In this document: positions 31,910 through 43,920 of the stretch, in pieces | Layout: each line of letters begins with the position of its first letter | Position numbering within the stretch: position 1 is the stretch's first letter | Source: Carposina sasakii | Lineage: Eukaryota > Arthropoda > Insecta > Lepidoptera > Carposinidae | Assembly (NCBI GenBank): GCA_014607495.2 | Contig: CP053150.1 | Coordinates: forward strand, 13,412,495 to 13,476,494 | Direction of reading: 5' to 3' | DNA: 64,000 nt | Translations under genes and position numbers: made by a program | Notes under the pieces: model-generated | What the model saw: the letters and a program-made list of their open reading frames with translations, nothing else | What the model was told of the DNA's origin: nothing | Database searches by the model: none

Positions 31910-32286
31910 TACAGGATGATTTTTGGTCGTCAACGTTCCCGAAAACTACGGAATCTCCTCATCATCACGATCATTTTTCTCCATGGAAGCATACCTGGGA
32001 AGTGTCTGGTTTCCAAAATATTAGGGTCCAAAGTTGAGTAAATAGACTGCGTTTTTTTGCATAAATGCACATAGACGCGCGTAGCAGGATTTTTTCACGA
32101 AAAATAATTAATATCTGTCTATAAAAAAACTAACATAAACACTAGACACTGTAAATTTCGCACGATCAAGGAATTTAATTAAAAAAAAAAAAAAAATCCC
32201 AGCATTTTTTTTGGCATAAACTTACTTTATTTCATGTATAGAATACGTACCCTTCGTTATAGGTGGCCACAAAAAAACACCCTGTA
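31910..32286. mobile_element. TA-flanked MITE family 2, copy b
   Basis: Starts TACAGGATGATTTTTGGTCG and ends GGTGGCCACAAAAAAACACC followed by CTGTA. About 377 bp, reverse orientation relative to copies at 21317 and 37269. Contains a long A-run near 32182. Confidence 0.75.
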
Positions 32287-32307
32287 TACTTATACTTATA
32301 TACTTAA

Positions 32308-32668
32308 CTAGCGAACCGCCCCGGCTTCGCACGGATGCAGTGCTGATACTATACATATAAACCTTCCTCGCGAATCATCACTTTTTATAAAAATCTATTT
32401 AAAAAAAACCGCATCAAATTCCGTTCCCTAGTTTGAAAGATCTAAGCATACATAGGGACGGCAGACAGCGGCAAGAGACTTTATTTTATAACTAGCGGCG
32501 CCCCACCGCTTTGCCCGCGTGAGAGTGCATTACTCCCGTGCAAAACTGGGGCGGGTCCCTAGTTATACATTATAAACCTTCCTCGTGAGTCACTCTATCT
32601 ATTAAAAAAACTGCATCAAAATCCGTTCCCTAGTTTGAATGATCTAAGCATACATAGGGACAGACAAT
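32308..32668 (+). repeat. Two tandem copies of a moth-type repeat
   Basis: CCCCGGCTTCGCACGG and CCCCACCGCTTTGCCCGC openings (32308 and 32494) are each followed by ATATAAACCTTCCTCG or a near match, then AATCCGTTCCCTAGTTTGAA and CTAAGCATACATAGGGAC. Two diverged copies lie head to tail. Class uncertain; openings of this kind recur widely in insect genomes. Confidence 0.55.
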
Positions 32669-33003
32669 GTTTTATAATGTGTAGTGATGATAATAATTGC
32701 TACACTATGTAGATATCGAGATCAAATTCGCAGATCGTAATTATACACATGCCTGTGTTCCTAAAAATTAGTATCCAGAACTGCAGGATCACCAAGGAGA
32801 GCCTACAACCACGTTTAGCATTAATTAGCCTAGCGGGGTCAGATGTAAAAGATCACTGACAAGCTGAGCTGACAAGTTGCCAGCTCGTCGCGTGAGAGAA
32901 CGCCCCTGAGTTCCCTAGTCGACTTTTACGACATATAAGGAAGGAGAAGCAGGCTATAGCTGATATATTCCACACATACCTACATATCACATACACATTC
33001 TTT

Positions 33004-33220
33004 TCCCGGGCATACTGAACAAGTCAGTAGAGAGACAAGAGAGTCTTGGTGTTTTGTAGGCGATGGGCTGACCACTTGTCACTACTAACCAAACTTGTAC
33101 ATCTCAACTATACCCTCAAAATTGGTCAGAAGTGGCACCATGTGGTTCTATCGGCCCTTGGTGCTCTGCCTACCCCGTAAGGGATAAAGGCGTGATTATA
33201 TGTATGTATGTATGTATCTA
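33004..33220 (+). repeat. LINE 3' tail ending in (GTAT)n, longest copy
   Basis: From TCCCGGGCATACTGAACAAG through TCTTGGTGTTTTGTAGGCGA, GGTCAGAAGTGGCACCATGT and TACCCCGTAAGGGATAAAGG to a TATG run. Sister copies lie at 17247 and 47009 (plus), 822 and 60167 (minus). Confidence 0.65.
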
Positions 33221-33767
33221 CATATGTACCTAGATAAAAATAGTAGGCAGATATATATAGGTATAATGTCTTTCCTGGTATTTCATGATATTAACGAAAT
33301 TTAGTGGTCACTAAACAAATATATAACAAAACTGTACACCATAAAACTTAAAACTCATATTGAAGTAATCTAATAGCAACTAACTTTCATACAAAATATT
33401 CTATGAATAGTATTGGGGTACCTTTATTATCTACGTAGGTCAATAGAATACTAAATACTACAGGTACAATACTGATCATAACGTCCAGTATCACAGGTGC
33501 AGAATATACATAATGCAAATTAAGAAGTCCCTTAGTTATGTCATAGAATATCATGGAGATATTAGTTTAAAAATATCTCTCTCAAAAGATTTTTATATCA
33601 TTTGAGAGACACATAAAGTGAGAATAATGAATACTTTGTGTCAGGAATAAAAACAATCATGCCAATAAGATAACAAGCAATTGAAATAACCTAATTAATT
33701 TAAAGAAAAACACCCGACTGCGTAAAAATTTTAACCCACTCTCAGGACTAGGACGAATCTAATGGCT
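33221..33767. other. Non-coding interval
   Basis: A/T-rich; nothing supported. Confidence 0.45.
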
Positions 33768-33911
33768 CCTCCATACAATCGGCGATGTTAGTTCGGTGAA
33801 CGTCGTCGAACCTCGTCGAACTTAGACAATCGTCGACAAATGCCGACAAACCTTCCCTCTACACAATCGAGTTCGCCCGAGTTCGTCAGAGTTCGCCCAT
33901 TGTATGGAAGG
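33768..33911. mobile_element. Small MITE with CCTCCATACAATC ends
   Basis: CCTCCATACAATCGGCGA at the left and TTCGCCCATTGTATGGAAGG at the right form imperfect inverted ends. The interior is full of GTCGAAC/GTTCG words. About 144 bp, non-coding. Confidence 0.55.
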
Positions 33912-34167
33912 ACCATTATGATATCTCTTATGCTCAAATGCGACAACCCGTTTAGACTCTAGGGCATACCAAAGATATATATAGGTACTTACATACATAC
34001 ATAGACTCGTAAAACATAACCCTCCTTTGGGCGTATTCGGGTAAAAATGTTAAGAATGATAAGAATGAACCACAAACCCAAACCTTTAGCAGTGACGTCC
34101 GACGTCTCCTTTGACGGCTAGAGCTTGGAATGATCCGCAGTTCTTGAGGCACTACATCACAATTCAT

Positions 34168-34225
34168 CATCATCATTTACAGCCCTGAGAAGTCCACTGT
34201 TGGACATAGGCCTCCCCCAACAACA
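34168..34225 (-). repeat. LINE-tail scrap (GTCCAACAGTGGAC)
   Basis: The minus strand reads GGGGGAGGCCTATGTCCAAC then the AGTGGACTTC and ATGATGATG end seen in the other tails. Confidence 0.55.
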
Positions 34226-35767
34226 TCACAATAATTTACATCAAAATACATAATATTAGGTTATAATCAATTACACTTGGTTGACTGATTTATGCCCGTG
34301 TCCAATATTACGCAGGAATTTTTCCAATTTTCACACTTTTCACACTTGTCGGTGCGCAATTGAGCGCGTGCGGGTAGCGTCATTATTTCAAAATTGGAAC
34401 ATCGATGCGTTTTGTTTCGAAAATGCGAATAACAAACCAGAATATTTAAGGTAATGACCTTTAATAAAACCCTTCGGGGTGCCTGATTGAAATGCGGCGC
34501 TGTTCTCAAACTCCTTCTTGGCCACGGCTGTTTGTCTCTGGAATAAACTTCCGTTTGGAGTATGGAGATACGAGAGTCTTCTTCCGAAGCGGTTTTATTG
34601 TACGGCCCTAAGCTTTTCTCCAATAATTGGGTTAACTGGTAGAAAATGCTATATTGCATTAAGTTTACCTGTACACATGTACCTTTTACCTACCAAAATT
34701 TTTTGCGTGTACAATAAAGTATTTTATTATTATGCTTGTTTTTAGAAATTAATCTACTCGGCTTTTACTTTCGGCTTTATTATTAATGACAAAAGAAGGT
34801 TTTAATCTTTTATTGACGAGATTCCTGTCCAGAAAGCATTTTAGAAGGGTTAATGTGCTTCATACAATTTTACTCTTTTTGAGAGTAACGTTAGCAAGTT
34901 CGTCTCTTCGATTCCATTGGCACACAAAACTCGCAAATATGACTTAGTATATAGATAGAAGTTCTTTTATTTTTATTTATTTATTATGGGTTTGTCAACA
35001 ATCAGTACAATGTTCTTACTTATTAACTAGTGACATAAAATTTAAAACTAATTGTAGAATTATTTATAGACAAACACAGCATGCACAATTTTGAACCATA
35101 ATATCAATTTAGTTATGTCTTATAATTAATGCAGTTAAAACATTAAAAATTCTTTAAGTTTTACATCTCGCTAGCTGGTAAGATTTATATTCATAAGCAG
35201 ACAGGTTAGCTGATAGAGCTGATTAGGTAGATTGAAGCAATAAAGAATTTTATCTGTCTATCTAAAGCCTATTCCATATGCCAGACAACAACATATATAT
35301 GCAATAACTTCCTAGGTTGATACATGAAGAAAATAAATGACATTGAAACAAATCACCTATACATTATTGCATGCTGCACACATTGACGTTGGCTCGTCTC
35401 TGAATTACGCAACAATAAGGTGCCAGCCAATGACCCCTTAAGTACGAATCTGTAACTTTGCATATATTAACATAGACAAGCAACTCTTCAATGGTAGGTC
35501 TTACTATTTGTGAAGTGAAATGATTATGTTTTAATATATAAGAAGGTGGCCTTTTGATGGAACCGTCCTAATCAGCTAACAGCCACGTTTGAAATAGCGG
35601 GGAAAGTGTCAGTGATCAGTAACAAGTTGGTAACTCATCCCCTAAAGGGTTGCCGAAGTTCCTTATTCGACTCTTACCTACGACTTGCACATGACATGCT
35701 TTCTAGCAGGTACAGTTCTAATAAATTATTGCATGCCTATAATATAAAAGTCTTAGATTAGCCACGT
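34226..35767. other. Non-coding interval
   Basis: Frames at 34267-34659 (minus) and 34518-34745 (plus) overlap in antisense and show no domain or splice site. The sequence around 34450-34600 is slightly GC-richer and may be an old repeat. Confidence 0.4.
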
Positions 35768-36016
35768 GGTGCCGGCAGAGTAGAGTTTGTACCACCCCTG
35801 CCTGCCCGTGGATATCGTACGAGGCGATTAAGGGTTTCCGGAAGGTGGGCAGCAGCGCCTCCCGTACTGACAACATAGACCGAAAATCACACTGCGGTCA
35901 CCAACCCGCCAGCCCAGCGCAGTGTCTATGGGTAAAACCCCCCTATGGCAGTAGCCTTGTGGCGTGCCCTGGTGGAAGCCTACGTCCAGCAGTGTACTGT
36001 AATAGGCTGATAAGGA
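35768..36016 (+). repeat. GC-rich LINE/SINE-type repeat, copy 2
   Basis: Plus-strand partner of 18138-18368: GTGCCGGCAGAGTAG, TCGTACGAGGCGATTAAGGG, GGGCAGCAGCGCCTCCCG, TGCGGTCACCAACCCGCC, GTCCAGCAGTGTACTGTAAT. It ends in a degraded (AAG)n. Confidence 0.65.
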
Positions 36017-36257
36017 AGAAGATAGTATGAGTCCATCATTGTAAACGGCTTGGAATAAGTCGGGTAAGGCACATATTTTGCATAGCTTTACAATTAGTGT
36101 AGCTTGAAGCGTGTAAATGAAACCATTCATATGCAAAGAGATTTTTGGACGAAGTCGTTGGAAGGCGTTGAGGTTATTTAAAATGTAGGTACCAGTAAAA
36201 AAGGTTTGACAGCTAACTGCATTATAGGTAAATGTTATTAAGAAATGAAAAAAATTG

Positions 36258-36335
36258 TCATCCGAGTGAGACTCGAACTCACGACCTCTTGCATACCGTG
36301 CTTTGGTCTGACTATGACCTGAGCTATACCGGGTC
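36258..36335 (-). repeat. tRNA-like SINE head
   Basis: The minus strand reads GACCCGGTATAGCTCAGGTC ... GTGAGTTCGAGTCTCAC, with A-box-like TAGCTCAGG and B-box GAGTTCGAGTC. The intervening length is too long and the acceptor stem does not close well, so it is a tRNA-derived SINE head and not a tRNA gene. Related to 46666-46733 and 51008-51080. Confidence 0.6.
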
Positions 36336-36362
36336 AATTAACTGCATTACTCGTACGTTATT

Positions 36363-36519
36363 TTTTTCCAAGATTGTTATAAACATTCACTGAGTTGTTT
36401 AGGAATTCTCCTTGCTATTTGGAAAAAAATACATGTGACTCCAAGTTTCGTCGATAGCTCTATAGTGGGTTATATTCATAGCATTTCGCATAACATACCC
36501 CTTTTTTTACACCCTGTAG
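36363..36519. mobile_element. Half copy of the mariner-type foldback MITE
   Basis: Only one arm: GGAAAAAAATACATGTGACT through CATAGCATTTCGCATAACAT to TTTTACACCCTGTA. The opposite terminus is missing. Confidence 0.55.
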
Positions 36520-37268
36520 AGGTTGCTTAAATATTGTAATAATAAATAGATATTGTTAAAAACAGTCTTGTACTTGTTCATTATGTAAAGAAGATAATAT
36601 TATACTCTTCACTGCTTATAGAGCTAAGAAATTTTCAAATCAACAATATCCACGTGGATGGATTCTAATTATTTGCTCTAGCATAAAATATACATTTTCA
36701 ACATAACATTCAACTTCATTTAAAACGCATTTATTAGGGCAACGAGTTTTGGCTGGTAGCGCGGGCTTGTGTTTGCCAATTCTGGAAAATGTGGGATCGG
36801 TTTTTGCTTTGCATCATAGACTATTTTGTACTTAAAGGTATATACATAAATATAATGTAAATAAATACTATGTACTTCACATAGTTTCCGGTAAGTAAAG
36901 GATTTATATGTTGTGTGTTACACTGTGTTTTGATTTTTACAAATATAAATTTTCAGATTTTGACTGATTTTCTCGGAGAAGTTTGTGAATTTTTGATTAT
37001 ACCGGGAAAGTAGTAAATAGAGTAAGCAAGTCATATAAAGTTCTTCTTGTTATCTCTCAATAATCTCTTCTACTTTCTACGAAATAAAATAATCAAATCT
37101 GTCCTCATGAAAATTTTATTTCCAAAATTAGATTTTTTTCAAGAATATATCGAAAAGGTAGAAAAATTTGATATCAAAAATAACGCAGCCAGCATTTTGG
37201 GCACGCTACCTGATAACGGAGATCGGTTGACCATCCTCTAAAACCGGAACTGGTCGACCGATCTACTA
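36520..37268. other. Non-coding interval
   Basis: A/T-rich, no feature supported. Confidence 0.45.
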
Positions 37269-37655
37269 TACAGGATGTTTTTTTGTGGCCACCTTTAACG
37301 AAGGGTACGTACTCGATACATGAAATAAAGTAAGTTTATGCCAAAAAAAATGCTGGGAAAAAAAAAAATTTTTTTGAATTTTTTTTTTAATTTCCTTGAT
37401 CGTGCGAAATTTATAGTGTCTAGTGTTTATGTTAGTTTTTTTATAGACAGATATTAATTATTTTTCGTGGAAAAAATCCTGCTACGCGCGTCTATGTGCA
37501 TTTATGCAGAAAAACGCAGTCTATTTACTCAACTTTGGACCCTAATATTTTGGAAACCAGACACTTCCCAGGTATGCTTCCACGGAGAAAAATGATCGTG
37601 ATGATGAGGAGATTCCGTAGTTTTCGGGAACGTTGACGACCAAAAATCACCTGTA
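37269..37655. mobile_element. TA-flanked MITE family 2, copy c
   Basis: TACAGGATGTTTTTTTGTGG to GACGACCAAAAATCACCTGT then A. Same order of blocks as 21317-21678, longer A/T tracts inside. Confidence 0.75.
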
Positions 37656-37982
37656 TACACGTTAGCCCTAAGTAGTTTTTAAGTTAGTTAAAGAAATTTC
37701 TACCCTTTTGAAAATAAGTTAATTACCTTCACATAGGTAAACTATATTATTAGATTCTGTAGATATATGGAATAATTAAGGTACCTAATAAGATAAACTT
37801 TGTGCTCATTCTGAAATTAATAGCGCGTGCGCGAATGTTTGAATATTTATTCTAGTGCTTCTTGCCGAAACCATAGTAGCTAAATTATTATGAAATCTTA
37901 AAATCTGATACACGAGTAAGGCTTGGAACCGATATGTCCTATAGTCACAGATAGCCTATCAGAAGAATAAAGTTGATGCTCA

Positions 37983-38246
37983 CTATATTGATCAAGTTGT
38001 AAAGAAAGTACAACGGACGAGTGGATGGAAGGGTTGGAAAGGGAAGACCTCGCCGGACCTTCACCGATAAAATTGGTGAAATTCTAAAGAAAGGTCAGGG
38101 CAAGAGTATCCTAAACCGACGAGCGTCCATGAAGAATATCATGAAAGTAGATGAAGCGAAAGAGATGTGTTAGGATCGTAGCAAATGGAGATCCGATCCT
38201 GGATTCCTCCGGGAAAGAGGCGTGATTTTTATGTATGTATGTAGAG
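37983..38246 (+). repeat. RTE-like LINE 3' end, copy 2
   Basis: Reads VGKGRPRRTFTDKIGEILKK then a LNRRACMKNIMKVDEAKEM block, a stop in place of a codon, and DRSKWRS before a frameshift, ending in GGCGTGATTTTTATGTATG. Better preserved than 24800-25042, but still broken. Confidence 0.72.
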
Positions 38247-38294
38247 AAAGATTGCTTTAATTATACATTATACAAAATTCTAACACAGAGATAT

Positions 38295-38567
38295 GACTTA
38301 CAAGATTTTCATGAAATGTTCGAGCTTAATAAAAATACAAACCTATGAGATCATAATTTAAAACTTAGGACAGGCATCTCATACAGCAATCCCCGCAAAA
38401 ACTTTATTACCAATAGGGTGGTGAACCCTTGGAACAAACTACCAGAAGAAGTGGTTTCGGCACCAAGTGTCAATAATTTCAAAAACAAACTAGACAAACA
38501 CATAGAAAAACCTAAGAAGAGATACAGGCAAAATCAGTTGCCTCAACTGCCTGCCTTACATATATAA
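38295..38567 (+). pseudogene. CR1/jockey-like LINE reverse-transcriptase C-terminus
   Basis: About 90 codons open except for one TGA at 38346-38348. The end carries NPRKNFITNRVVNPWNKLPE, then a SAPSVNNFKNKLDKH block, characteristic of the C-terminal tail of CR1/jockey-type ORF2 proteins, then a TAA stop and (TAA)n. The TGA sits where relatives have an arginine (consistent with CGA to TGA decay). 5' truncated; no RT core in the window. A dead remnant. Confidence 0.75.
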
Positions 38568-40044
38568 TAATAATAACTTTATCCTTCGAGTGTCTTTCAG
38601 GCCATTGGAAAATCGGCTCTTAGTTTAATTTTAAATGACGTCTATTATACGATGTCCCTATTATTTGTGCCATTTCGTAAATTTCAAGCAGAGCACAATT
38701 TTCCCGCTAAGTATAGAATACCTTTATATAGCTATAGGTACTTACATAAAATATTGTACCGTAGCTAATTAAACCTATCTGAGAAATTCCATTATACCAC
38801 AACCGACAATATACCTACCATATACCAATCCATAACCGAAACAGTAGGTTTGTTCACCCAATATTAATTAATATTAAGATCAGAATTTGATTGCTTTTAT
38901 TCAATACTGTTTCTGGGTCAACCGAAATTTTTGCTACGAGCTATTACAAAAAAAACTTCTATCAACTTTAGAACAATAATTTTTCAAAAGCTATTATGAC
39001 ACTACACCAAAAGCAATTATACGTGGTCTACTTAATTTTAATTACAAGGTCATGGAAACCAGCAATAAAATAGCAGATTATTATAACATACATGATAGAA
39101 AGCAAGATACAAACTAATGGTAATTCGTGATACAGTTGTCCCAAAACGCTCCACTGACCTAAAAAAAGTTTAGACATTCCCAACAAAAAGGTGCTGAATA
39201 TTAAACATGAATAATCATCCCATCAACGTAATCAAACAAGTTGAACAGATGTGAATCTGCAATAAAACTCAGATGATTTGGTTGACGACGCGGTTGAATT
39301 GTACAATTACGTTTTCGTATATCTACCACTCACCTACTTACAATGTGAATTAATGTATTATTGCTTTAGGTTTTAGGTACCTACAATGTCTTCCTTTTAT
39401 TTTAGGTACCTACTTACCTATTCACTCTGTACATGTAAGTATTTGTTCTACACAGTGAATTAATGATTAGGAATAAAGTTTGATTATTTTATTGTAAGTA
39501 GGTATTTTTCGATGGTACCTTTTATATCGATTCAATTACTTAGTGGCTCTAAAGCTAGGTAAATACACGTGAAGTATTATACGATGTACCTTACCTAGTC
39601 TCAATCTAGCCAAAATATGATTGCCTTAAGCCGGTTATAGTAGGTATATCAAAGGATGTACTCACGACTCGGTTAAACTTTTGACAAATGCACGACAATG
39701 AGAGTTGTTTTATCTACACTTTGTTGAATCTGTGATGCTGTAGCAAACTCTACTATATCAAGCTACAATATTTCATAATACCGTGGCATAAAGTCCTTTA
39801 TGAGATGTACAGAGAATATTATTTCTATATGTTTCGCATAATTTTCGCTTTGTTTCGCTGTTTTTAAGCATCGCGTAATTTCCTACACTCAAATTTTGTT
39901 ATAAGCTCCTCATTAAACAAATATGTTGACTGAGCACTTTTGAGAACATGAATGTTTAATGATTTTAGGGCATAAGTACATTATATTCACCCAGGGACAT
40001 TATTCTTCACTTTGTCACAAGTGAGCACAAATTTTATTTTATTT
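38568..40044. other. Non-coding interval
   Basis: A/T-rich with scattered TAGGTA/TACCTA words typical of this genome. No exon or bounded repeat. Confidence 0.45.
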
Positions 40045-40335
40045 ATTACAGAAAAAACAAAATGTCGAAATTATACGGGATAAAAACATTTTCCCGGGAT
40101 AAAAAGCAGCCTATATGTTAAGTGGGACCTGTCAGAATATATTCCTTAGTGTGCACAAACGCACAGACAAACCGATAAACAGACAAACCGACAAACAGAA
40201 AACAGACAAAAATTCCAAAAATCATTGTTTTGGGTACTATTGCGTTTGATAAAGGTCTCCTATAATATTTTTCTCATATATCTTACATGTACGTCTGTAC
40301 GTTCCGTTACATTTTTATTATATGTATAGATAGTT
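40045..40335 (-). repeat. Moth-type repeat (CCGGGATAAAAA family), minus copy
   Basis: Reverse partner of 52211-52532: blocks AATGATTTTTGGAATTTTTG, GGTCCCACTTAACATATAGG, TTTTTATCCCGGGAAAATG and TCGACATTTTGTTTTTTCTG when read on the minus strand. Class unknown. Confidence 0.6.
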
Positions 40336-42000
40336 ATTATTCAAGACGTTCAAGACTAATATCGTGATTGCTCGAAAGGCTTACGTATCTATCTTATGTC
40401 TTATGTATGAAAGACAATAAAAAATCTGCAACTATGTTAATATCTTATCGAGACGCTTTTAGATTTTGCTATTTTGTTCTTCATTTATAAATTACAACAA
40501 ATTATTGCAAAGAGGCGATAAAAAGCTGAGAATATAATCATTTGGTTTTTCAAATAGAGTGCCTGCAGCTGTGGTTGTCTCTAAATGATCGCCAAATATA
40601 ACGTGTTTTGACGATATAAAACTGCAGATCAAGTTCATTATACTGTAGTATTATTATCTAAGCCAGTCATTTGTATATTAAGTGCTGTTATGAATGCATA
40701 AAATACATGTGAGATAACAATATAAACATGTTTCGGTGGCAGGTGGGCTCCACGAGAGCGACGCTAACAAGGCAGAGATAGTTCTTTGTCATTGTTGCGT
40801 GCAGCTTCGTCTCGTCGCACTCACTGGGAACATCTCTAACTACACTTCGTTTCAGCTGTAAAGTCCTCTAACATGCGCTAGTGTCTTTGTAAATACACGC
40901 TGTTTCATTCATTTTATTTTACTCCGTAAATATCCGCACGTCTTCGCTATTGGAACGGACAATATAGCTCTATGGTTGTTACAGCTTCTGTTTATATAGC
41001 TTGTCCTATTTTCTCGTGTGAGTATGAATGTTATTTAAATTGATGTTCATATTTGGTGTTGAGGGGTCCTTAATAAAGTTTTCTTCGGGAAGAACAGTGG
41101 ATAGGAACTCTATTTTTGCGGAGTTTTTGTCCAAGCTCTATCAGTGACAACTTTACCGCTTGAATATAAAAGACTGTCCTACCATAAAGTTATTTCAATA
41201 TAATTGACGATACAAAGAAAATTTCGATAATTAAGAGAAATAGGTCGACCAAGGATGACATTTCAAAATCTTTAACAATTGAATGAATGAGTAACAAAGA
41301 AAATTTCGTCGTCGGTATTACTTTACTTACTTTAAACATTCAATTCCCATTACTCGCCCTACTAAGCTAGTAGCATAATTTAGTACAATAAGTAAATCTT
41401 TAAACATAGGATTTATTGGTTGTATGTTAAACGTAATTATTTAAAAGCATTTGATACATATTTTTCTCTAATATAATTTTTTTATTTGCAAAATGTCATA
41501 CTTGCATACTTGGCATCAAATCAAAGCATCACAATAATAATGACTTTTGTTACAGATCCTATTAGGAGAAGCATTTTCGGTTTTCTTAGAAATTAATGCT
41601 GCTCTGCAATAGAGTCGACTTTTCGACTAAACAATATAGGAAACGTTTGCCAAAGCTTAAGTAAAGGGAACATTGATATTTTATAAAAGAGAGGCTACAT
41701 TGTAATAATTTTGACAAGACTTTATATTTGTACAGTGTATTATTTAGGTGCCCATTATTTTGATCTGGTAATGATGACATTCAAATTAATAATAGATGAA
41801 CTATCAACAGCTATCTTCCGAAAATATAATAATAGACAAAACTAATGACGTCATCTAAGGGCAAAACTATAGGATCACTAAGGGTATCCTTTAGCCACGT
41901 CAACAAGCAAAATCATTCACATATAGATTTGAAAGTTCGTTCATCATTTATTCCAAAGTGTTTTAAGGAATGATGTTGGTGGTAATAAACAGTTTTATTG
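40336..42000. other. Non-coding interval
   Basis: Mostly A/T-rich. A GC-richer patch at 40730-40870 (CGAGAGCGACGC, CTTCGTCTCGTCGCACTC) could be an untranslated exon or regulatory element of the gene whose exon lies at 42495-42615, but it is downstream of it on the minus strand, within the presumed intron. Confidence 0.4.
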
Positions 42001-42300
42001 GATGTTCATTGGACGTTAGTCGTCCTGAGCGTACTGGGTAAAGAGTACGCTCCTGGTTGCGGGCCTTGGTGGTAACCCCCGTGCCACGGGCAAAATTCTC
42101 GGCGCATGACAACGCGTGACAATTTGTGGCCACATGGCTCAGAGAGTCTGACCCATTTGGGAAGAGAGAGATTCGGCTGGCCGGGGAGACGCGGGCCGGG
42201 CTAGGCGACGGTGTTACCAGGGTACGCCCGGCCGCTTGAGCGCCGCTCCCGCCGGCTTTTGCGAAAAAAGAGGAAGGGTGGATAGGAGAAGAGAAGGAAG
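42001..42300. repeat. GC-rich insert of probable repeat origin
   Basis: Sharp shift to high GC (GTGGTAACCCCCGTGCCACG, GGCTGGCCGGGGAGACGCGG, CGGCCGCTTGAGCGCCGCTC) ending in a purine-rich AGAGGAAGG tract. The abrupt edges and lack of open frame suggest a retrotransposon 5' fragment; no second copy in the window. Confidence 0.4.
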
Positions 42301-42324
42301 GAAGTTCTGATGTTCATTGTCAAC

Positions 42325-42450
42325 GGACGGAATGCAATCACTACTGCTCACTGAACATACTGAAGCACCGTAACCGTTACCGAGCTTACTATGATTGCTT
42401 CAATGTGTATCCAACACTCCTTCCGTTATCCTTTACAAAAGGCCGCTCGC
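42325..42450. mobile_element. Degraded hAT-type MITE fragment
   Basis: Contains GAAGCACCGTAACC, CCGAGCTTACTATGATTGCT and CCTTCCGTTATCCTTTA, which follow the order of blocks in 52799-53040, but the ends are eroded. Confidence 0.5.
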
Positions 42451-42494
42451 GACTTAGTCTTTCAAAGTAGGTATGGTTATTCATGTTACCTTAC

Positions 42495-42615
42495 CTGGAT
42501 CTGACAGCAGCTTCCCTTTCAGCTCAACGTCGCTTTCCGCGGAGGTGGCCCCGTAGTTCTTGTACGTCTTGCCACTGGGCTCCTCCGACTTGGTCACCTT
42601 GAACCGTTCTGACAT
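42495..42615 (-). CDS. Candidate host first coding exon (40 codons)
   Basis: An ATG at 42615 (CAACATGTC context) opens 40 codons plus one base and ends at a strong donor, CCAG|GTAAGG, at 42495/42494 (phase 1). The stretch is GC-rich with G/C-ending codons, unlike the A/T-rich surroundings. It begins MSERFKVTKSEEPSGKTYKN and is acidic/polar with no membrane segment, as in the cytoplasmic start of a larger protein. The start recalls amino termini of SLC12-type cation-chloride cotransporters, but I cannot confirm this. The rest of the gene would lie at lower coordinates on the minus strand, outside anything I can identify here. Confidence 0.55.
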
Positions 42616-43433
42616 GTTGCCACAATCACTGAGCAAACACTGAGATCACTGAGCAAATTACCTACGTTTTACACTTGCGTTTACACTACAGATATGTGTG
42701 ATATATGTTTGGGTAAAGTTTTAATCTTGTTTATCTATTTTTATGTTCCTGTATAAGTATAACGAATCGTTTAACCCGCCTTTGTACTCGTATATTGTTT
42801 ATCTAGTCATGAAATAAAGGTAGGTAATGGTAATCTACCATTTAGGTAGATACTTTGATAAGTTGATACAACAACTTTTTAGTCGAACAATAACAACGTC
42901 GAGTACCTAATGATATCACTGCAGATAAGGAAATTAATGTTAATAATATATATGTCAAAGTAGCAATTGAAATATACTCGTATACCTAGGTTTTCCTCAT
43001 TTAAAGATAATCATGTGGTCGGTGAAGTGTTAGGTTTAACTATTTCCTATAGGCCGCATACAAATTAGTCAGTAGTATACGAATGAATTTAAATTAAGGA
43101 ACCCTTGAAAAAATCAGAAATCCTGGCTTTCAAAGATGAATATACCTAACTACCTACTTACGGAGGTACCTACTTATGACAGTAATGTAGGTACCATGTC
43201 TTAAATGTTTTACCAACCTTCATAAAAACGCTTACAACATTACAAATAGGACGATCTCACATAACATGTGTCATAATAATACACATTCAGTAACCTCATA
43301 TACCCACCACATACCATAGGTAGTCGGTAGGCACCATGGTCAAATGAAACAAATAGGTTCCTATACTTTATATTGATTTATATTTTTTTATTGGGCGCGG
43401 AACTTCTTCATAAATCTATACAAAATGCATAAA

Positions 43434-43545
43434 TTCAATAAGGGTTCGCCCACCACCGGACCCTATGGTAATAGTAGGGCCCGGTGGTGGTCGAACCCTT
43501 ATTGAATGTTTGAACTTCTGAATTATAACGCCTAATACAATTACA
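43434..43545. repeat. Hairpin repeat, copy 2 (31-bp stem)
   Basis: TTCAATAAGGGTTCGCCCAC... (43434-43464) pairs with 43476-43506 with two mismatches, leaving the 11-nt loop ATGGTAATAGT. The right flank (GTTTGAACTTCTGAATT, CGCCTAATACAATT) is the reverse of the left flank at 24357. Same family with a different stem. Confidence 0.65.
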
Positions 43546-43831
43546 TTTATAAAATGCGTAAATTTAGGCTTGATATGCCATTTCATTCTATGTATCCATT
43601 CTGTACATACTTATATCCTAACCACTATCCAAAAAAAAATGTTCTCCTTACATGGGACTGGTCCAATAAATATAAACTTCCACTCATACCTACCAGCCGT
43701 CATGTCATTACTCAGTTCCATTATACGCATATCCTCTTTCCCACATTCTCTTTAATAGGTACACATACAATAGGTTTCATACAGAAGTATGTAAGCTTAG
43801 TTCTTGTATATTTGTGCACACATACCTACCC

Positions 43832-43920
43832 AATCGGATGGCAAAAACGGGAGATCGAGCCGTGTGGCGTGCTCTAGGATAGGCCTATGTCCAGCAGTGG
43901 ACTGCAATAGGCTGACGACG
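43832..43920 (+). repeat. LINE C-terminal coding remnant (RTE-like)
   Basis: ATCGGATGGCAAAAACGGGA, GTGTGGCGTGCTCTAGG, GTCCAGCAGTGGACTGCAAT, then TGACGACGACG. Parallels 20461-20560. Confidence 0.6.

Noticed and set aside
34267..34659. 130-codon minus-strand frame
   Set aside because: No domain, no splice signals, overlapped by an antisense frame.
36258..36335. tRNA gene on the minus strand
   Set aside because: A and B boxes are present, but the spacing and acceptor stem do not fit a tRNA, and the flanks recur with other copies at 46666 and 51008; it is a SINE head.
35828..36337. 169-codon minus-strand frame
   Set aside because: It runs antisense through a repeat and a tRNA-like SINE head; composed of repeat sequence.
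43554..43877. 107-codon plus frame
   Set aside because: No domain; its end is the LINE tail at 43832.
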